DNA of 8,232 bases from Bacteroidota bacterium. GTDB taxonomy: Bacteria; Bacteroidota; Bacteroidia; Bacteroidales; GCA-2748055. Location: NCBI GenBank assembly GCA_030642565.1, contig DAOWNM010000112.1, forward strand, positions 1 to 8,232, given 5' to 3'. Position numbers and translations under genes: made by a program. Within the stretch, counting starts at the first letter, position 1. Every line of letters begins with the position of its first letter. Below, piece after piece: positions 1 through 7,100 of this stretch. Below the pieces are notes generated by a model that saw only the letters and a list, made by a program, of their open reading frames with translations, had not been told where the DNA came from and did no database searches.

Positions 1-1491
1 CATTACCAGGTTTCCCTCAGTGTCATACTTTTTCCAGTTTTTTTCCCTGATACCCAACTCATAATACTGTTCCTTTTTCAGGGTGCCATCCGGATAGTAA
101 TACTTGTGCCTCTTATCCGGATTCCCCTGTGAATAGGAGCCTTCATATTTCAACTCCCCATTGGAATAATAATAATTCCATGTACCTTCCCTTAGTCCTA
201 TCACATAGCTTCCTCTCTCTTCGTGATCCCCAACCTGGTAAATCCACTCTCCCTCTTTTTCTCCACCAATATAATCTCCCTTGGTAAGAATTTTTCCCAC
301 TGGATCATACTCCACAAACATCCCGTCCTCTCTTCCATTGAAATAGCTCTCCTCCCTCCATTTGTTTCCATTTGGATAGTACCAGTTCCAAATTCCCCTG
401 TACCTGTCTTTTTCAAATTTTCCTTTCTGTTCAATTCCTCCTTTGCTAAAATAATAGGTCCAGTTACCCGATCGCTGATTGTCTAAATAGTTTCCTTTCG
501 CCCTGACCTCTCCCGTAGGATAAAAATTGGTCCAGTTACCTTTCCGTTTTCCCTGTTCATCTATAATACCTTCTGAAACCTTCTGACCCAGTTCATTATA
601 GAGATAGGCATTCTCAACTACTCCTGCAGTATCAAAAAACCGGTGTATTCCCACCGGCACTCCTTCTTTGTATCCCCCGGTAAAAATGAGTCTTCCTTCC
701 CGATCAAAAGTACTCTTCATATCCAATATCTCTTTTAGATCCTCATCAATCTCCTCCATAATCTTACCACGTTCATAACGGAGGGCCATAACCAGTTCTC
801 CCCTTCCATCAAACTCCCTGTAGTAGCCGTGAAGCTGGTTATCCAGGTAATGTTCTTCCTTTTTTATCTTCCCGTTTTCATAATAATCCCTGAAAGTTCC
901 CTGTCTGTTTCCCTCTTTATCCGTTCTGTTCAGACGTTCCCTGTCTACCACATAACTGTTCTTGTACTGCACCACGGTAATCAACGTGCTATCTTCTGAA
1001 AACTCTCTCGATAATCCCTGTTTTTTTCCGTTTTTATAAAATACAATTAACTTTAATTCTCCCGTAGGATAATAGTAAAATGATTTTCCTTCTTTCTTTC
1101 CCATCACATACAACTCACTGGAAACCAGGGTAGGTTGTCCTGGATTTTGGGGATTATTATAACTGTATCTGTTTGAATATCCGCTCTTCTCTCCAATCTT
1201 ATAACTGATACACTCCGTCAATTCACCCGCCTGATTATAAAAATTCCACAGACTGTCCAGTAAAAAATTTGTTCGTTTTCCTTCCGATTTTATAACTCCG
1301 GTTACATAATATGTTTTCCAGTACCTGTCCGGTTTCCCATCTCTCATTAGTCCCTCACTCGACACCTGGTTGTTCGGATAAAAGAACTGAACGAAACTGC
1401 TATCATATGCTTCTCCCTGGCCGGCTAACTGCATATTTATCAATCCTAAAAAAAAGATTGATAACACATATTGAAAAACCCTTTTTAACAT
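1..1491 (-). CDS. exported YwqK-like MORN-2 repeat protein (3' end outside window)
   Basis: Reading the minus strand from the ATG at 1491 gives 497 codons without a stop up to the window edge, so the C-terminus is missing. The N-terminus (MLKRVFQYVLSIFFLGLI, then MQLAGQG) looks like a signal peptide: basic n-region, hydrophobic core, likely cleavage near LAG/Q. No lipobox cysteine is seen, so the protein is probably periplasmic or secreted. The rest consists of roughly ten or more imperfect units of about 20-25 residues built on aromatic-rich strands such as YYYPTGELK, YYENGKIKKE, NFYPTGEVRAKGNY, WYYPNGNKW, YYYSNGELKYEGSY and YYYPDGTLKKEQYY. This is the MORN-2 repeat (PF07661) pattern of proteins often labelled 'toxin-antitoxin system YwqK family antitoxin'. 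That label says little about function here: an exported beta-repeat protein in Bacteroidota is more likely structural or binding. It lies 9 bp downstream of nadA on the same strand and is probably co-transcribed. Family call is confident; role unknown. Confidence 0.85.
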   Translation of the reverse strand, partial: MLKRVFQYVLSIFFLGLINMQLAGQGEAYDSSFVQFFYPNNQVSSEGLMRDGKPDRYWKTYYVTGVIKSEGKRTNFLLDSLWNFYNQAGELTECISYKIGEKSGYSNRYSYNNPQNPGQPTLVSSELYVMGKKEGKSFYYYPTGELKLIVFYKNGKKQGLSREFSEDSTLITVVQYKNSYVVDRERLNRTDKEGNRQGTFRDYYENGKIKKEEHYLDNQLHGYYREFDGRGELVMALRYERGKIMEEIDEDLKEILDMKSTFDREGRLIFTGGYKEGVPVGIHRFFDTAGVVENAYLYNELGQKVSEGIIDEQGKRKGNWTNFYPTGEVRAKGNYLDNQRSGNWTYYFSKGGIEQKGKFEKDRYRGIWNWYYPNGNKWREESYFNGREDGMFVEYDPVGKILTKGDYIGGEKEGEWIYQVGDHEERGSYVIGLREGTWNYYYSNGELKYEGSYSQGNPDKRHKYYYPDGTLKKEQYYELGIREKNWKKYDTEGNLVM

Positions 1492-1498
1492 GAATATA

Positions 1499-1502
1499 CC
1501 TT
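1499..1502 (-). promoter_or_regulatory. candidate ribosome binding site overlapping the nadA stop
   Basis: On the minus strand the nadA stop codon TAA (1503-1501) runs into GG, giving AAGG seven bases before the ATG at 1491. This supports the chosen start of the repeat protein and suggests translational coupling with nadA. Only four bases match, so it is weak evidence alone. Confidence 0.35.
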
Positions 1503-2502
1503 ATAATTGAAGACTGTTTGATATTTCAATCATTCTGACAATTGACCCCCGTGCTTTATCCATCAAATCCTGTTCCAAAGTTATTTCAGGAAGCTCATAC
1601 TTCAAAGTATTATAGATCTTTTTAAGAGATATCAGTTTCATATATTCACAATCGTTACATGCACATGTCGAATCCTTGGGTGGTGCAGGAATAAAGAGTT
1701 TTTGCGGACTGGCCTTTCTCATCTGGTGAAGAATTCCAGATTCCGTTGCCACAATATATGCATTCCCACTGTGCCTGATCGTATAATTCAACAGAGATGT
1801 GGTAGAGCCAATATGATCGGCTACAATCAAAATCTGTTTTTCACATTCTGGATGTGCAATTATTTGAGCATCAGGATTTTGTTGCTTCAACTCAAGAATT
1901 CTTTCCAGACTGAACTCCTCATGTACATGACAGGCACCATCCCAGAGAACCATCTCTCTCCCTGTCATGCTTTTGATATAATTGCCCAGATTCCTGTCCG
2001 GTGCAAATAAAATTTTCTCATCTTCAGGTAGACTCTCAACTATCTTAAGTGCATTGGTAGAGGTGCAGATTATATCGGTTAACGCCTTGATTTCTGCTGT
2101 GGTATTCACATATGATATCACAGTGTGTTCCGGATATCTCTCTTTAAATGCTGCAAAATCTTTTGGAGGACAGGAATCGGCCAGTGAACAGCCAGCCTTC
2201 AGATCAGGAATCAAAACCTTCTTTTCCGGTGCCAGTATTTTAGCTGTCTCAGCCATAAAATGTACTCCGGCAAAAAGGATTATATCTGCTTCTGTATCTG
2301 CAGCCTGTTGCGACAACCCCAGGCTGTCCCCAACAAAGTCGGCCATATCCTGTATATCACCCTCCTGATAAAAATGAGCAAGTATTACCGCATTCTTCTC
2401 TTTTCTCATACGGTTAATCTCATCAACAATATTGATCGACTTATCCACATCAAGGTCTATATATCCTTTTTTTTTCATTTCAGATTTATTCACAATACTC
2501 AT
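1501..2502 (-). CDS. nadA: quinolinate synthase NadA
   Basis: NadA is a cytoplasmic 4Fe-4S enzyme that condenses iminoaspartate (from NadB) with dihydroxyacetone phosphate to give quinolinate in de novo NAD synthesis. The 333-residue product is within the usual size range. Family motifs appear in order: AHFYQ (42-46), GDSLGLSQ (58-65), GVHFMAETAK (79-88), PDLKAGCSLADSC (99-111), YVNTTAEIKA (131-140), CTSTNA (146-151), FAPDRNLG (166-173), WDGACHVHE (187-195), HPEC (217-220), GSTTSLLNY (232-240), TESGILHQM (253-261) and CEYMK (285-289). The likely cluster ligands are C105, C191 and C285. C280 and C282 sit just before C285, resembling the extra cysteines near the third ligand in the E. coli enzyme. 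The start at 2502 has no clear Shine-Dalgarno, only an alternating TA tract; ATG codon 9 is a possible alternative. nadB and nadC are not in the window. The downstream repeat protein begins 9 bp after the stop. Confidence 0.97.
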   Translation of the reverse strand: MSIVNKSEMKKKGYIDLDVDKSINIVDEINRMRKEKNAVILAHFYQEGDIQDMADFVGDSLGLSQQAADTEADIILFAGVHFMAETAKILAPEKKVLIPDLKAGCSLADSCPPKDFAAFKERYPEHTVISYVNTTAEIKALTDIICTSTNALKIVESLPEDEKILFAPDRNLGNYIKSMTGREMVLWDGACHVHEEFSLERILELKQQNPDAQIIAHPECEKQILIVADHIGSTTSLLNYTIRHSGNAYIVATESGILHQMRKASPQKLFIPAPPKDSTCACNDCEYMKLISLKKIYNTLKYELPEITLEQDLMDKARGSIVRMIEISNSLQL

Positions 2503-2557
2503 AATATATATATAATCATATTAAATAATAAATCTTTCTAATGATGATGATAGGCGG

Positions 2558-2592
2558 TTGATTCTGTTTTAAAAAAACAGAAGGTATCTTTG
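2558..2592 (+). promoter_or_regulatory. Bacteroidota-type promoter (TAnnTTTG -7 box)
   Basis: TATCTTTG at 2585-2592 matches the Bacteroidota -7 consensus TAnnTTTG exactly. The -33 element is less clear: TTG at 2558-2560 is 24 bases upstream, slightly long, while TCTG at 2563-2566 gives an 18-base gap. Transcription would start near 2598 and read toward rpiB-rrf2. A palindrome fills the spacer, so access by RNA polymerase could be regulated. The match is by eye only. Confidence 0.5.
2562..2582. promoter_or_regulatory. 9-bp inverted repeat, candidate operator
   Basis: TTCTGTTTT (2562-2570) and AAAACAGAA (2574-2582) are perfect inverted copies separated by AAA. The dyad lies directly before the -7 box at 2585 and 60 bp from the nadA start, where a repressor dimer could block plus-strand transcription and possibly influence nadA too. 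A terminator is less likely: the stem is AT-rich and no gene ends here. The binding protein is unknown; the Rrf2 regulator encoded downstream and NAD-responsive regulators are candidates by context only. Confidence 0.45.
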
Positions 2593-2626
2593 CATAATCA
2601 AGTATTGAATGGTTTAACACACTCTA

Positions 2627-2649
2627 TTAACAATCGGGATATTTGTTAA
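2627..2649. repeat. 7-bp inverted repeat with TTAACAA arms
   Basis: TTAACAA (2627-2633) and TTGTTAA (2643-2649) are perfect inverted copies around a 9-base spacer. The pair lies about 30-50 bases after the predicted transcription start, so it could be an operator half-site pair or a weak RNA stem-loop. Its arms share the TTAAC core with the tandem repeat at 2681-2700, and the stretch TTAACAATCGGG (2627-2638) resembles one unit of that repeat. Confidence 0.35.
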
Positions 2650-2680
2650 GTTCTGAACAGAGGCATATTACAAAATAATT

Positions 2681-2700
2681 TAACATCGGTTAACATCGGT
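2681..2700. repeat. perfect 10-bp tandem repeat (TAACATCGGT x2)
   Basis: TAACATCGGT occurs twice in a row, preceded by T and followed by TA. The period is about one DNA helical turn, so two bound proteins would sit on the same face of the helix. The repeat also creates a dyad, TTAAC-ATCG-GTTAA, at 2680-2693. It may be a regulator binding site for the rpiB-rrf2 unit; a chance slippage duplication is the alternative. Confidence 0.5.
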
Positions 2701-2742
2701 TAGATTTGATAAAAAGACCTTCAAAACAAAGAGACTGACGGT

Positions 2743-2759
2743 TGATAATATGTTTATCA
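2743..2759. promoter_or_regulatory. TGATAA-N5-TTATCA dyad, candidate operator
   Basis: TGATAA (2743-2748) and TTATCA (2754-2759) form a perfect 6-bp inverted repeat around TATGT. It lies 114 bp before rpiB. Its 17-bp size suits a dimeric winged-helix regulator, and the Rrf2 protein of the same unit is the obvious local candidate for autoregulation. This is inference; no known operator consensus was matched. Confidence 0.25.
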
Positions 2760-2873
2760 TTCATGGTAAAGTTAGCTTAATTAACGGGTTTGGACAGGGG
2801 AGGTGTCACGGAACGTGTTTTTTAAAATAAATGAACAACAAATCAACAACAGGATTGTTAAAAAAGTAGAAAA

Positions 2874-3314
2874 ATGAAAAAAACCCTGGCCATTGCTTCA
2901 GATCATGCCGGATACATCATGAAACTTTCCATGATTGAATACCTGGAGGAGAGAGGCTATGAGGTAACTGACTTTGGAACAGATTCCACCGATGCAGTCA
3001 ATTATCCGGATTTCGGACACCCTCTGGCTGAAGCGGTTGAATCGGGCGAGTTTAGCCTGGGCATATCTCTTTGCGGAAGTGGAAACGGGATCAATATGGT
3101 TACCAATAAACACCAGGGGATTCGGGGCGCATTATGTTGGAACAGAGAGATTTCCATATTAGCAAGAAGCCATAATGATGCAAATATCTGCTCCTTACCA
3201 GCCAGGTATATAGACATAGAGATGGCCAGGGAGATTGTGGATGCTTTTCTGGAAACAGATTATGAAAGAGGCAGGCACGATATCAGGATTAACAATATAC
3301 CCATACAGAAATAG
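2874..3314 (+). CDS. rpiB: ribose-5-phosphate isomerase B (RpiB/LacAB family)
   Basis: RpiB interconverts ribose 5-phosphate and ribulose 5-phosphate in the cytoplasmic pentose phosphate pathway; some relatives act on allose or galactose phosphates. The 146-residue protein has the standard family length. Visible motifs: ASDHAG (8-13), DFGTDS (33-38), NYPDFGHPLAEAV (43-55), GISLCGSGNG (63-72) with the likely catalytic Cys67, MVTNKHQGIRGAL (75-87), and ARSHNDANICSLPAR (97-111), with His100-Asn101 and Arg111 expected in the phosphate/substrate pocket. The start has no good Shine-Dalgarno; a 12-codon reading frame (2831-2869) ends 4 bases before it, probably by chance. The Rrf2 gene begins 3 bp after the stop, so the two are almost certainly co-transcribed. 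Ribose-phosphate specificity rather than another aldose is the default family assignment. Confidence 0.95.
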   Translation: MKKTLAIASDHAGYIMKLSMIEYLEERGYEVTDFGTDSTDAVNYPDFGHPLAEAVESGEFSLGISLCGSGNGINMVTNKHQGIRGALCWNREISILARSHNDANICSLPARYIDIEMAREIVDAFLETDYERGRHDIRINNIPIQK

Positions 3315-3317
3315 AAG

Positions 3318-3749
3318 ATGTTATCCAATACAAGCAAATATGCTATCAGGGCTTTGATCTATCTTGAACTCTACTCTTCACCTGAGAAAAAAGAGGGAAT
3401 TAAAAACATTGCCGGAGAACTTGATATTCCATCTCCATTTCTTGGAAAGATTTTGCAGGTGCTCGTAAAACAACAACTACTTGGTTCAACCAAGGGTCCG
3501 CATGGTGGCTTCTATCTTAAAAAGCCGGCCATTGATATTACAATAATGGAGGTAATTGATATTATGGACGGAAAGGAATCTTTTGATAGTTGTGTGATCA
3601 GAACCACCCCATGTGATGATAGTCGACCCTGTAGCCTGCACCACAAACTGGCCCCTTTAAGAGGGAAGATAAAAACTATTTTTAGCACAGAAACCATTGC
3701 CGATCTGGTGTCGGAATTAAGAGAAGGAAGAGAACGAATCAGGATTTAA
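3318..3749 (+). CDS. Rrf2-family transcriptional regulator with candidate Fe-S ligands
   Basis: The 143-residue protein begins with the Rrf2 winged-helix signature: SKYAIRALIYLELY (6-19), IAGELDIPSPFLGKILQVLVKQ (31-52, helix-turn-helix) and the wing GSTKGPHGGFYL (56-67). The C-terminal half holds C92, C99 and C105 followed by H108, a C-x6-C-x5-C-x2-H set close to the cluster-binding cysteines and histidine of IscR/NsrR-type members. It is therefore likely to carry an Fe-S cluster and respond to iron, redox or nitric oxide; this is inferred from family knowledge. It follows rpiB by 3 bp. Its last 11 bases overlap the 3' end of the convergent VanZ-like gene. It is not clearly IscR: no isc or suf genes are nearby. 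Targets may include its own operon, whose upstream region carries several dyads. Confidence 0.92.
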   Translation: MLSNTSKYAIRALIYLELYSSPEKKEGIKNIAGELDIPSPFLGKILQVLVKQQLLGSTKGPHGGFYLKKPAIDITIMEVIDIMDGKESFDSCVIRTTPCDDSRPCSLHHKLAPLRGKIKTIFSTETIADLVSELREGRERIRI

Positions 3750-4155
3750 GGAAGCGGAACAGCCTGAATCCACCGATAAACCGATAGGCCAGATAACCAG
3801 CAAAAAGACCCACTAGATTTGCCAGCAAGTCGGTCCATTCTGCTCCCCGGGTTACAACAACGGTGGCCTGTAAGATTTCAATCAGCCCGCTGAGTAGAAA
3901 GATTCCCGCAATAATAAACAGGTGATATACAAAACATTGACGGTTACACCGACTCTCCATCAGCGCAACAAAACCAAGCGAGGTATACATGGAAAAATGG
4001 ACAATCTTATCAAAAAAAAGGATTGAAAAAAGAGGAGTATAAGGCACTCTACTACCGGGAACAAGGCTCAACAGAGCAATAACAATGACCAGTAGGATAG
4101 AAAATTTATATTGGAACACGTACCTTAGCATATCCGGAATGTATTCATAAGCCAC
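3739..4155 (-). CDS. VanZ-like membrane protein
   Basis: A 138-residue integral membrane protein. Hydrophobic segments at about 17-34, 53-66, 76-98 and 110-127 suggest four membrane passes. VanZ-like family (PF04892) hallmarks are D49-K-I-V-H53-F, the E93-ILQ96 motif and R103-GAEW-x-DLLAN-x-VG (103-116). VanZ itself gives low-level teicoplanin resistance, but most family members, including short single-domain ones like this, have no known function; a cell-envelope role is a guess. The start taken here is GTG at 4155. ATG codon 9 (4131) is an alternative that leaves the first membrane segment intact. The 3' end overlaps the convergent Rrf2 gene by 11 bp. Only 24 bp separate its start from that of the divergent glycosyltransferase fusion gene, so the two may share a control region. 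Confidence 0.88.
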   Translation of the reverse strand: MAYEYIPDMLRYVFQYKFSILLVIVIALLSLVPGSRVPYTPLFSILFFDKIVHFSMYTSLGFVALMESRCNRQCFVYHLFIIAGIFLLSGLIEILQATVVVTRGAEWTDLLANLVGLFAGYLAYRFIGGFRLFRFLKS

Positions 4156-4157
4156 AA

Positions 4158-4165
4158 CAAATATG
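4158..4165 (-). promoter_or_regulatory. possible -7 box for the VanZ-like gene
   Basis: The minus strand reads CATATTTG here, seven of eight bases of the Bacteroidota TAnnTTTG box. Transcription would start near 4151, inside the GTG-started frame, so a real promoter here would favour the ATG at 4131 as the true start. No good -33 box was seen. Weak. Confidence 0.2.
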
Positions 4166-4179
4166 ATAATTATTTTGTA

Positions 4180-7100
4180 ATGAAAGTAGATGAGCTGCTC
4201 GCTTTACTGGGCGGAGAGAAAATCGACACATGGTTCGACCTGGGGCTTTTCCTTGATCGTTTCAAGGAGGATCGGGTCTATCCATCCATTCACCTGGATG
4301 GACCATTCGATGATTTCAAGGAGGGGTTCAGAACCGGAGGTGTGGCATTTCTTACATTTCACTATATGGTGGATGGGGTGACGATTGAGGTGGATAAATA
4401 TGCTTCTCTGATGAGACGCAATATTCCCGGAATTCCAATTCACTATATTGCAGGGGAGATCCATTCTAAAACAGCACCTTTTATACAGGAGGATTATATA
4501 CAGAAGGTAATACCGGAACTGGTTGGGTTTAATGAATGGGAGTTCTACCATGACTTCTACTTCAACAAACTTGAAAGGGGAGAGACTGTTTATAATGCAC
4601 TTATCGGAAAGTTGTGGGGCCAGACCATTGATATTGTGGAAAAACTGGGTCATTATATAGAGGAACAGGGAATCAACCTGTTCTATATAATCAATGTATG
4701 TTCCAACCCGGGGAATGTGGCCTATGCACTGGCTCTGGTGCTCCTGTCCGAATTTCTAAAGATTCCGGTGATAAATAATAACCACGATTTCTACTGGGAG
4801 GGCGGAATGTGTTTTTCCGACAGGGAGAAGACAGGGACACCAAAAGGACCACGGGATTTCTTTTTTACCAACTGTCACCTGGGGGAGATCTTCTCGATTA
4901 TTGAAATGCTCTATCCATGGCAATCACGTACCTGGATCAATGTGAATATCAACAGGGGACAGTCCGAACACCTGATCCGGATCAATGGGCACAATCCGGT
5001 CAACGTGATGGAGATAGGTACCGCAGTGGATACAACACTCTACACCAAAGGAGATAAGCGAAAAAACATCAATACATTTCTTCAGGTGGAGAAGATTCTT
5101 TCGAGATACAGGGAGCAGCTTGTCAGCTATTCGGTTGAGGATGTGCTTACAGGGGGGTTGGTGGCGGAGAAGAACCCAAAACCAATTTTAATAGGGGAAC
5201 GCACTGCGCCGATGGAACAGTTTATAGGGGAGAATATCATTCTTCTGCAGCCAACAAGAATTATCTCAAGGAAAAGGATAGAGACCTCATTCAATCTGCT
5301 ATTGAAAATATTCCAGGAGGAGGAAATGATATTGAGGTTCAGAAAAACCTCTCACCTGAAGATGACCTTGCTTATTACCGGACCTATAGCAACCGGACAC
5401 TTTGGTTATTATATAAAATTGATAGAGAGGTTCAGGAGTCTTCTGAACGAAGTGGCTCCCGAACTGAAGCAGCGGGTCTACCTGGCACTGTTGTTTGGAG
5501 AGTTGGACCATGAAGATTTCAAGGCGAGATATGAGAACCCCATAGGTATTGCGGAGCTCTATAATATCTCTTCCCTGGTGTTGCTGCCCAGTAAAACCGA
5601 GGGGCGTGGACTGCCCATTATTGAGGCGACAGCCTGTGGCACGCCCATTTTTTGCCGGAGGTATGAACCCGAAAAAGTATATTCTGAAGTGATTGGTGAA
5701 CACCTGGAAGAGCGAGATCGTTTGAAGGTGCTGGAGTTCAAAGGGAAGAGAATCACGGATAGCATCGTGAAGCGGATCATCGACAGGATCTTTTTTCCGC
5801 ACCGCTATACTGATGAAATCAGGCACAACCAGCGGGTGGTCCACAAGCGATACAGCCTGGAGGCACTCAATGACAATTTGTATCAGATACTGCACCGGCT
5901 GTTCCATCAGCTCAGGGGTAATGAAAAGATCCTGAGAATTGTTCACGAAAAGCTGGATGATTACAGGGAGATGGTAGGATTTTCCAATGAGGACCTCGAA
6001 GCATTGCTGGATACCAGGCACAGGCAGTATCTTCCCGGTTATTCGAAGCTTTCTTTTATGTTTATGTTGAAATCGCTTATTGATCCCAGTTTTTTTCGTA
6101 TAGAACAGCAGCGGATCAAGGGTATGGCCTTTCACTTTTCCCGCGCCATTATCAGCAACGATCCTGATTCAGAATATGTTCCCGAAAAGATTATATTCCG
6201 GTTTTATAATGCTGTAGAGACGCTGTTCGAATACAGAGAGGGAACCAGAAAGATCCAGCACGACCACTCCATGGCTTACCGACACCGCAACAGGCACCAC
6301 TATCCCTACCAGGACTACACCTTTCAGGAACTAACCGGGCTGATCAATCTACTCTATATCGGAATAGTACAGCCGACACCCCTCAATAAGGTGGACCTGA
6401 GCCCACAGTTTTTTACAGACTGGAACCTGGCATTGATGCAGCTGACAGGAAGCTCTTACCTGGCCATTGATAACAGGAAGCGACTGATAGAACAGCTCAG
6501 GGACAACCGACCCATTGCCTATTTTCCAGGGGCGTATATCATGTATGAACTGGATTTTTTTGCCCTGCAGTCGATCCGGTCGAGATTGCATCTTCCCCTG
6601 GAGGAGATGATCACCCGGGAGTTACTGGAGAGAGAGGCAGCGAAGCTAAAACCAGTCTATATTTTTGCCCAGGAAAAAAATCTCGGAAAACAACTAAATA
6701 AGGATGAGATCACCGACTATATCATCAATGGCCTTTCAGAGGAGCTGAAGCTGCTCTATGAGTTCAAGGTGATCCAGATTATTCGTACGAAACAGGTATG
6801 TGTGGGCATCCATTTTCCCCAACTGGGAAACCGGGCGCTGAAGGTGTTGAGAATGATCAAGGATCAAAATGGTTATATCCTGACCAATCGCAGTAACGCT
6901 TCTATGATGACCGACCTGGTTGATATGGACCGGTTTCATATTGGAAAAGTCTCTAATGAGTTTACGGCTCATATGATGGGAATCCCTGTTTTCAGTGGTT
7001 ATATACAGTTTGTGCCCGCAGGGGTGAGGGCCACCCTCTCTTATCCCACGCCTGTTCAAACCGCGAAAGATTTTGACCGGGGGATGAAAAGCGATCTATA

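Larger units (their letters stand above)
2503..2873. other. nadA-rpiB divergent intergenic region
   Basis: This is 371 bp of AT-rich DNA between two divergent genes, with no convincing protein gene. It contains a plus-strand Bacteroidota-type promoter near 2558-2592, a palindrome inside it, several TTAAC/GTTAA boxes between 2614 and 2694, a perfect 10-bp tandem repeat at 2681-2700, and a TGATAA/TTATCA dyad at 2743-2759. If the promoter serves rpiB, the leader would be about 275 nt. No known riboswitch fold was recognised. An alternating TA tract lies directly before the nadA start. Confidence 0.7.

Noticed and set aside
1702..2541. Three plus-strand open frames opposite nadA
   Set aside because: NadA motifs are complete on the minus strand across this stretch; the opposite frames have no recognisable features.
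2562..2582. Palindrome as an intrinsic terminator
   Set aside because: The stem is AT-rich with a 3-base spacer, and no gene ends upstream on either strand, so an operator is the better reading.
2750..2830. 26-codon small open frame in the intergenic region
   Set aside because: No Shine-Dalgarno and no recognisable composition or signal; its start sits in the middle of the TGATAA dyad. Expected by chance in this length of DNA.
2831..2869. 12-codon frame ending 4 bases before the rpiB start
   Set aside because: It could be a leader peptide coupled to rpiB, but it has no ribosome site, no regulatory codon run and no attenuator stem. Chance is the simpler explanation.
4171..4177. TATTTTG as a plus-strand -7 box for the fusion gene
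   Set aside because: It is one base short of TAnnTTTG, and transcription from it would begin after the ATG at 4180, with the next in-frame ATG far inside the glycosyltransferase domain.
4163..4180. Five-codon frame whose TAA overlaps the ATG of the fusion gene
   Set aside because: Too short to support; the TAATG overlap could arise by chance in AT-rich DNA.
5299..6135. 278-codon open frame on the minus strand, plus several shorter minus-strand frames between 4204 and 8142
   Set aside because: They lie opposite the continuous glycosyltransferase-NAGPA frame, which carries recognisable motifs at both ends. Their translations show no family features and look like antisense shadows.
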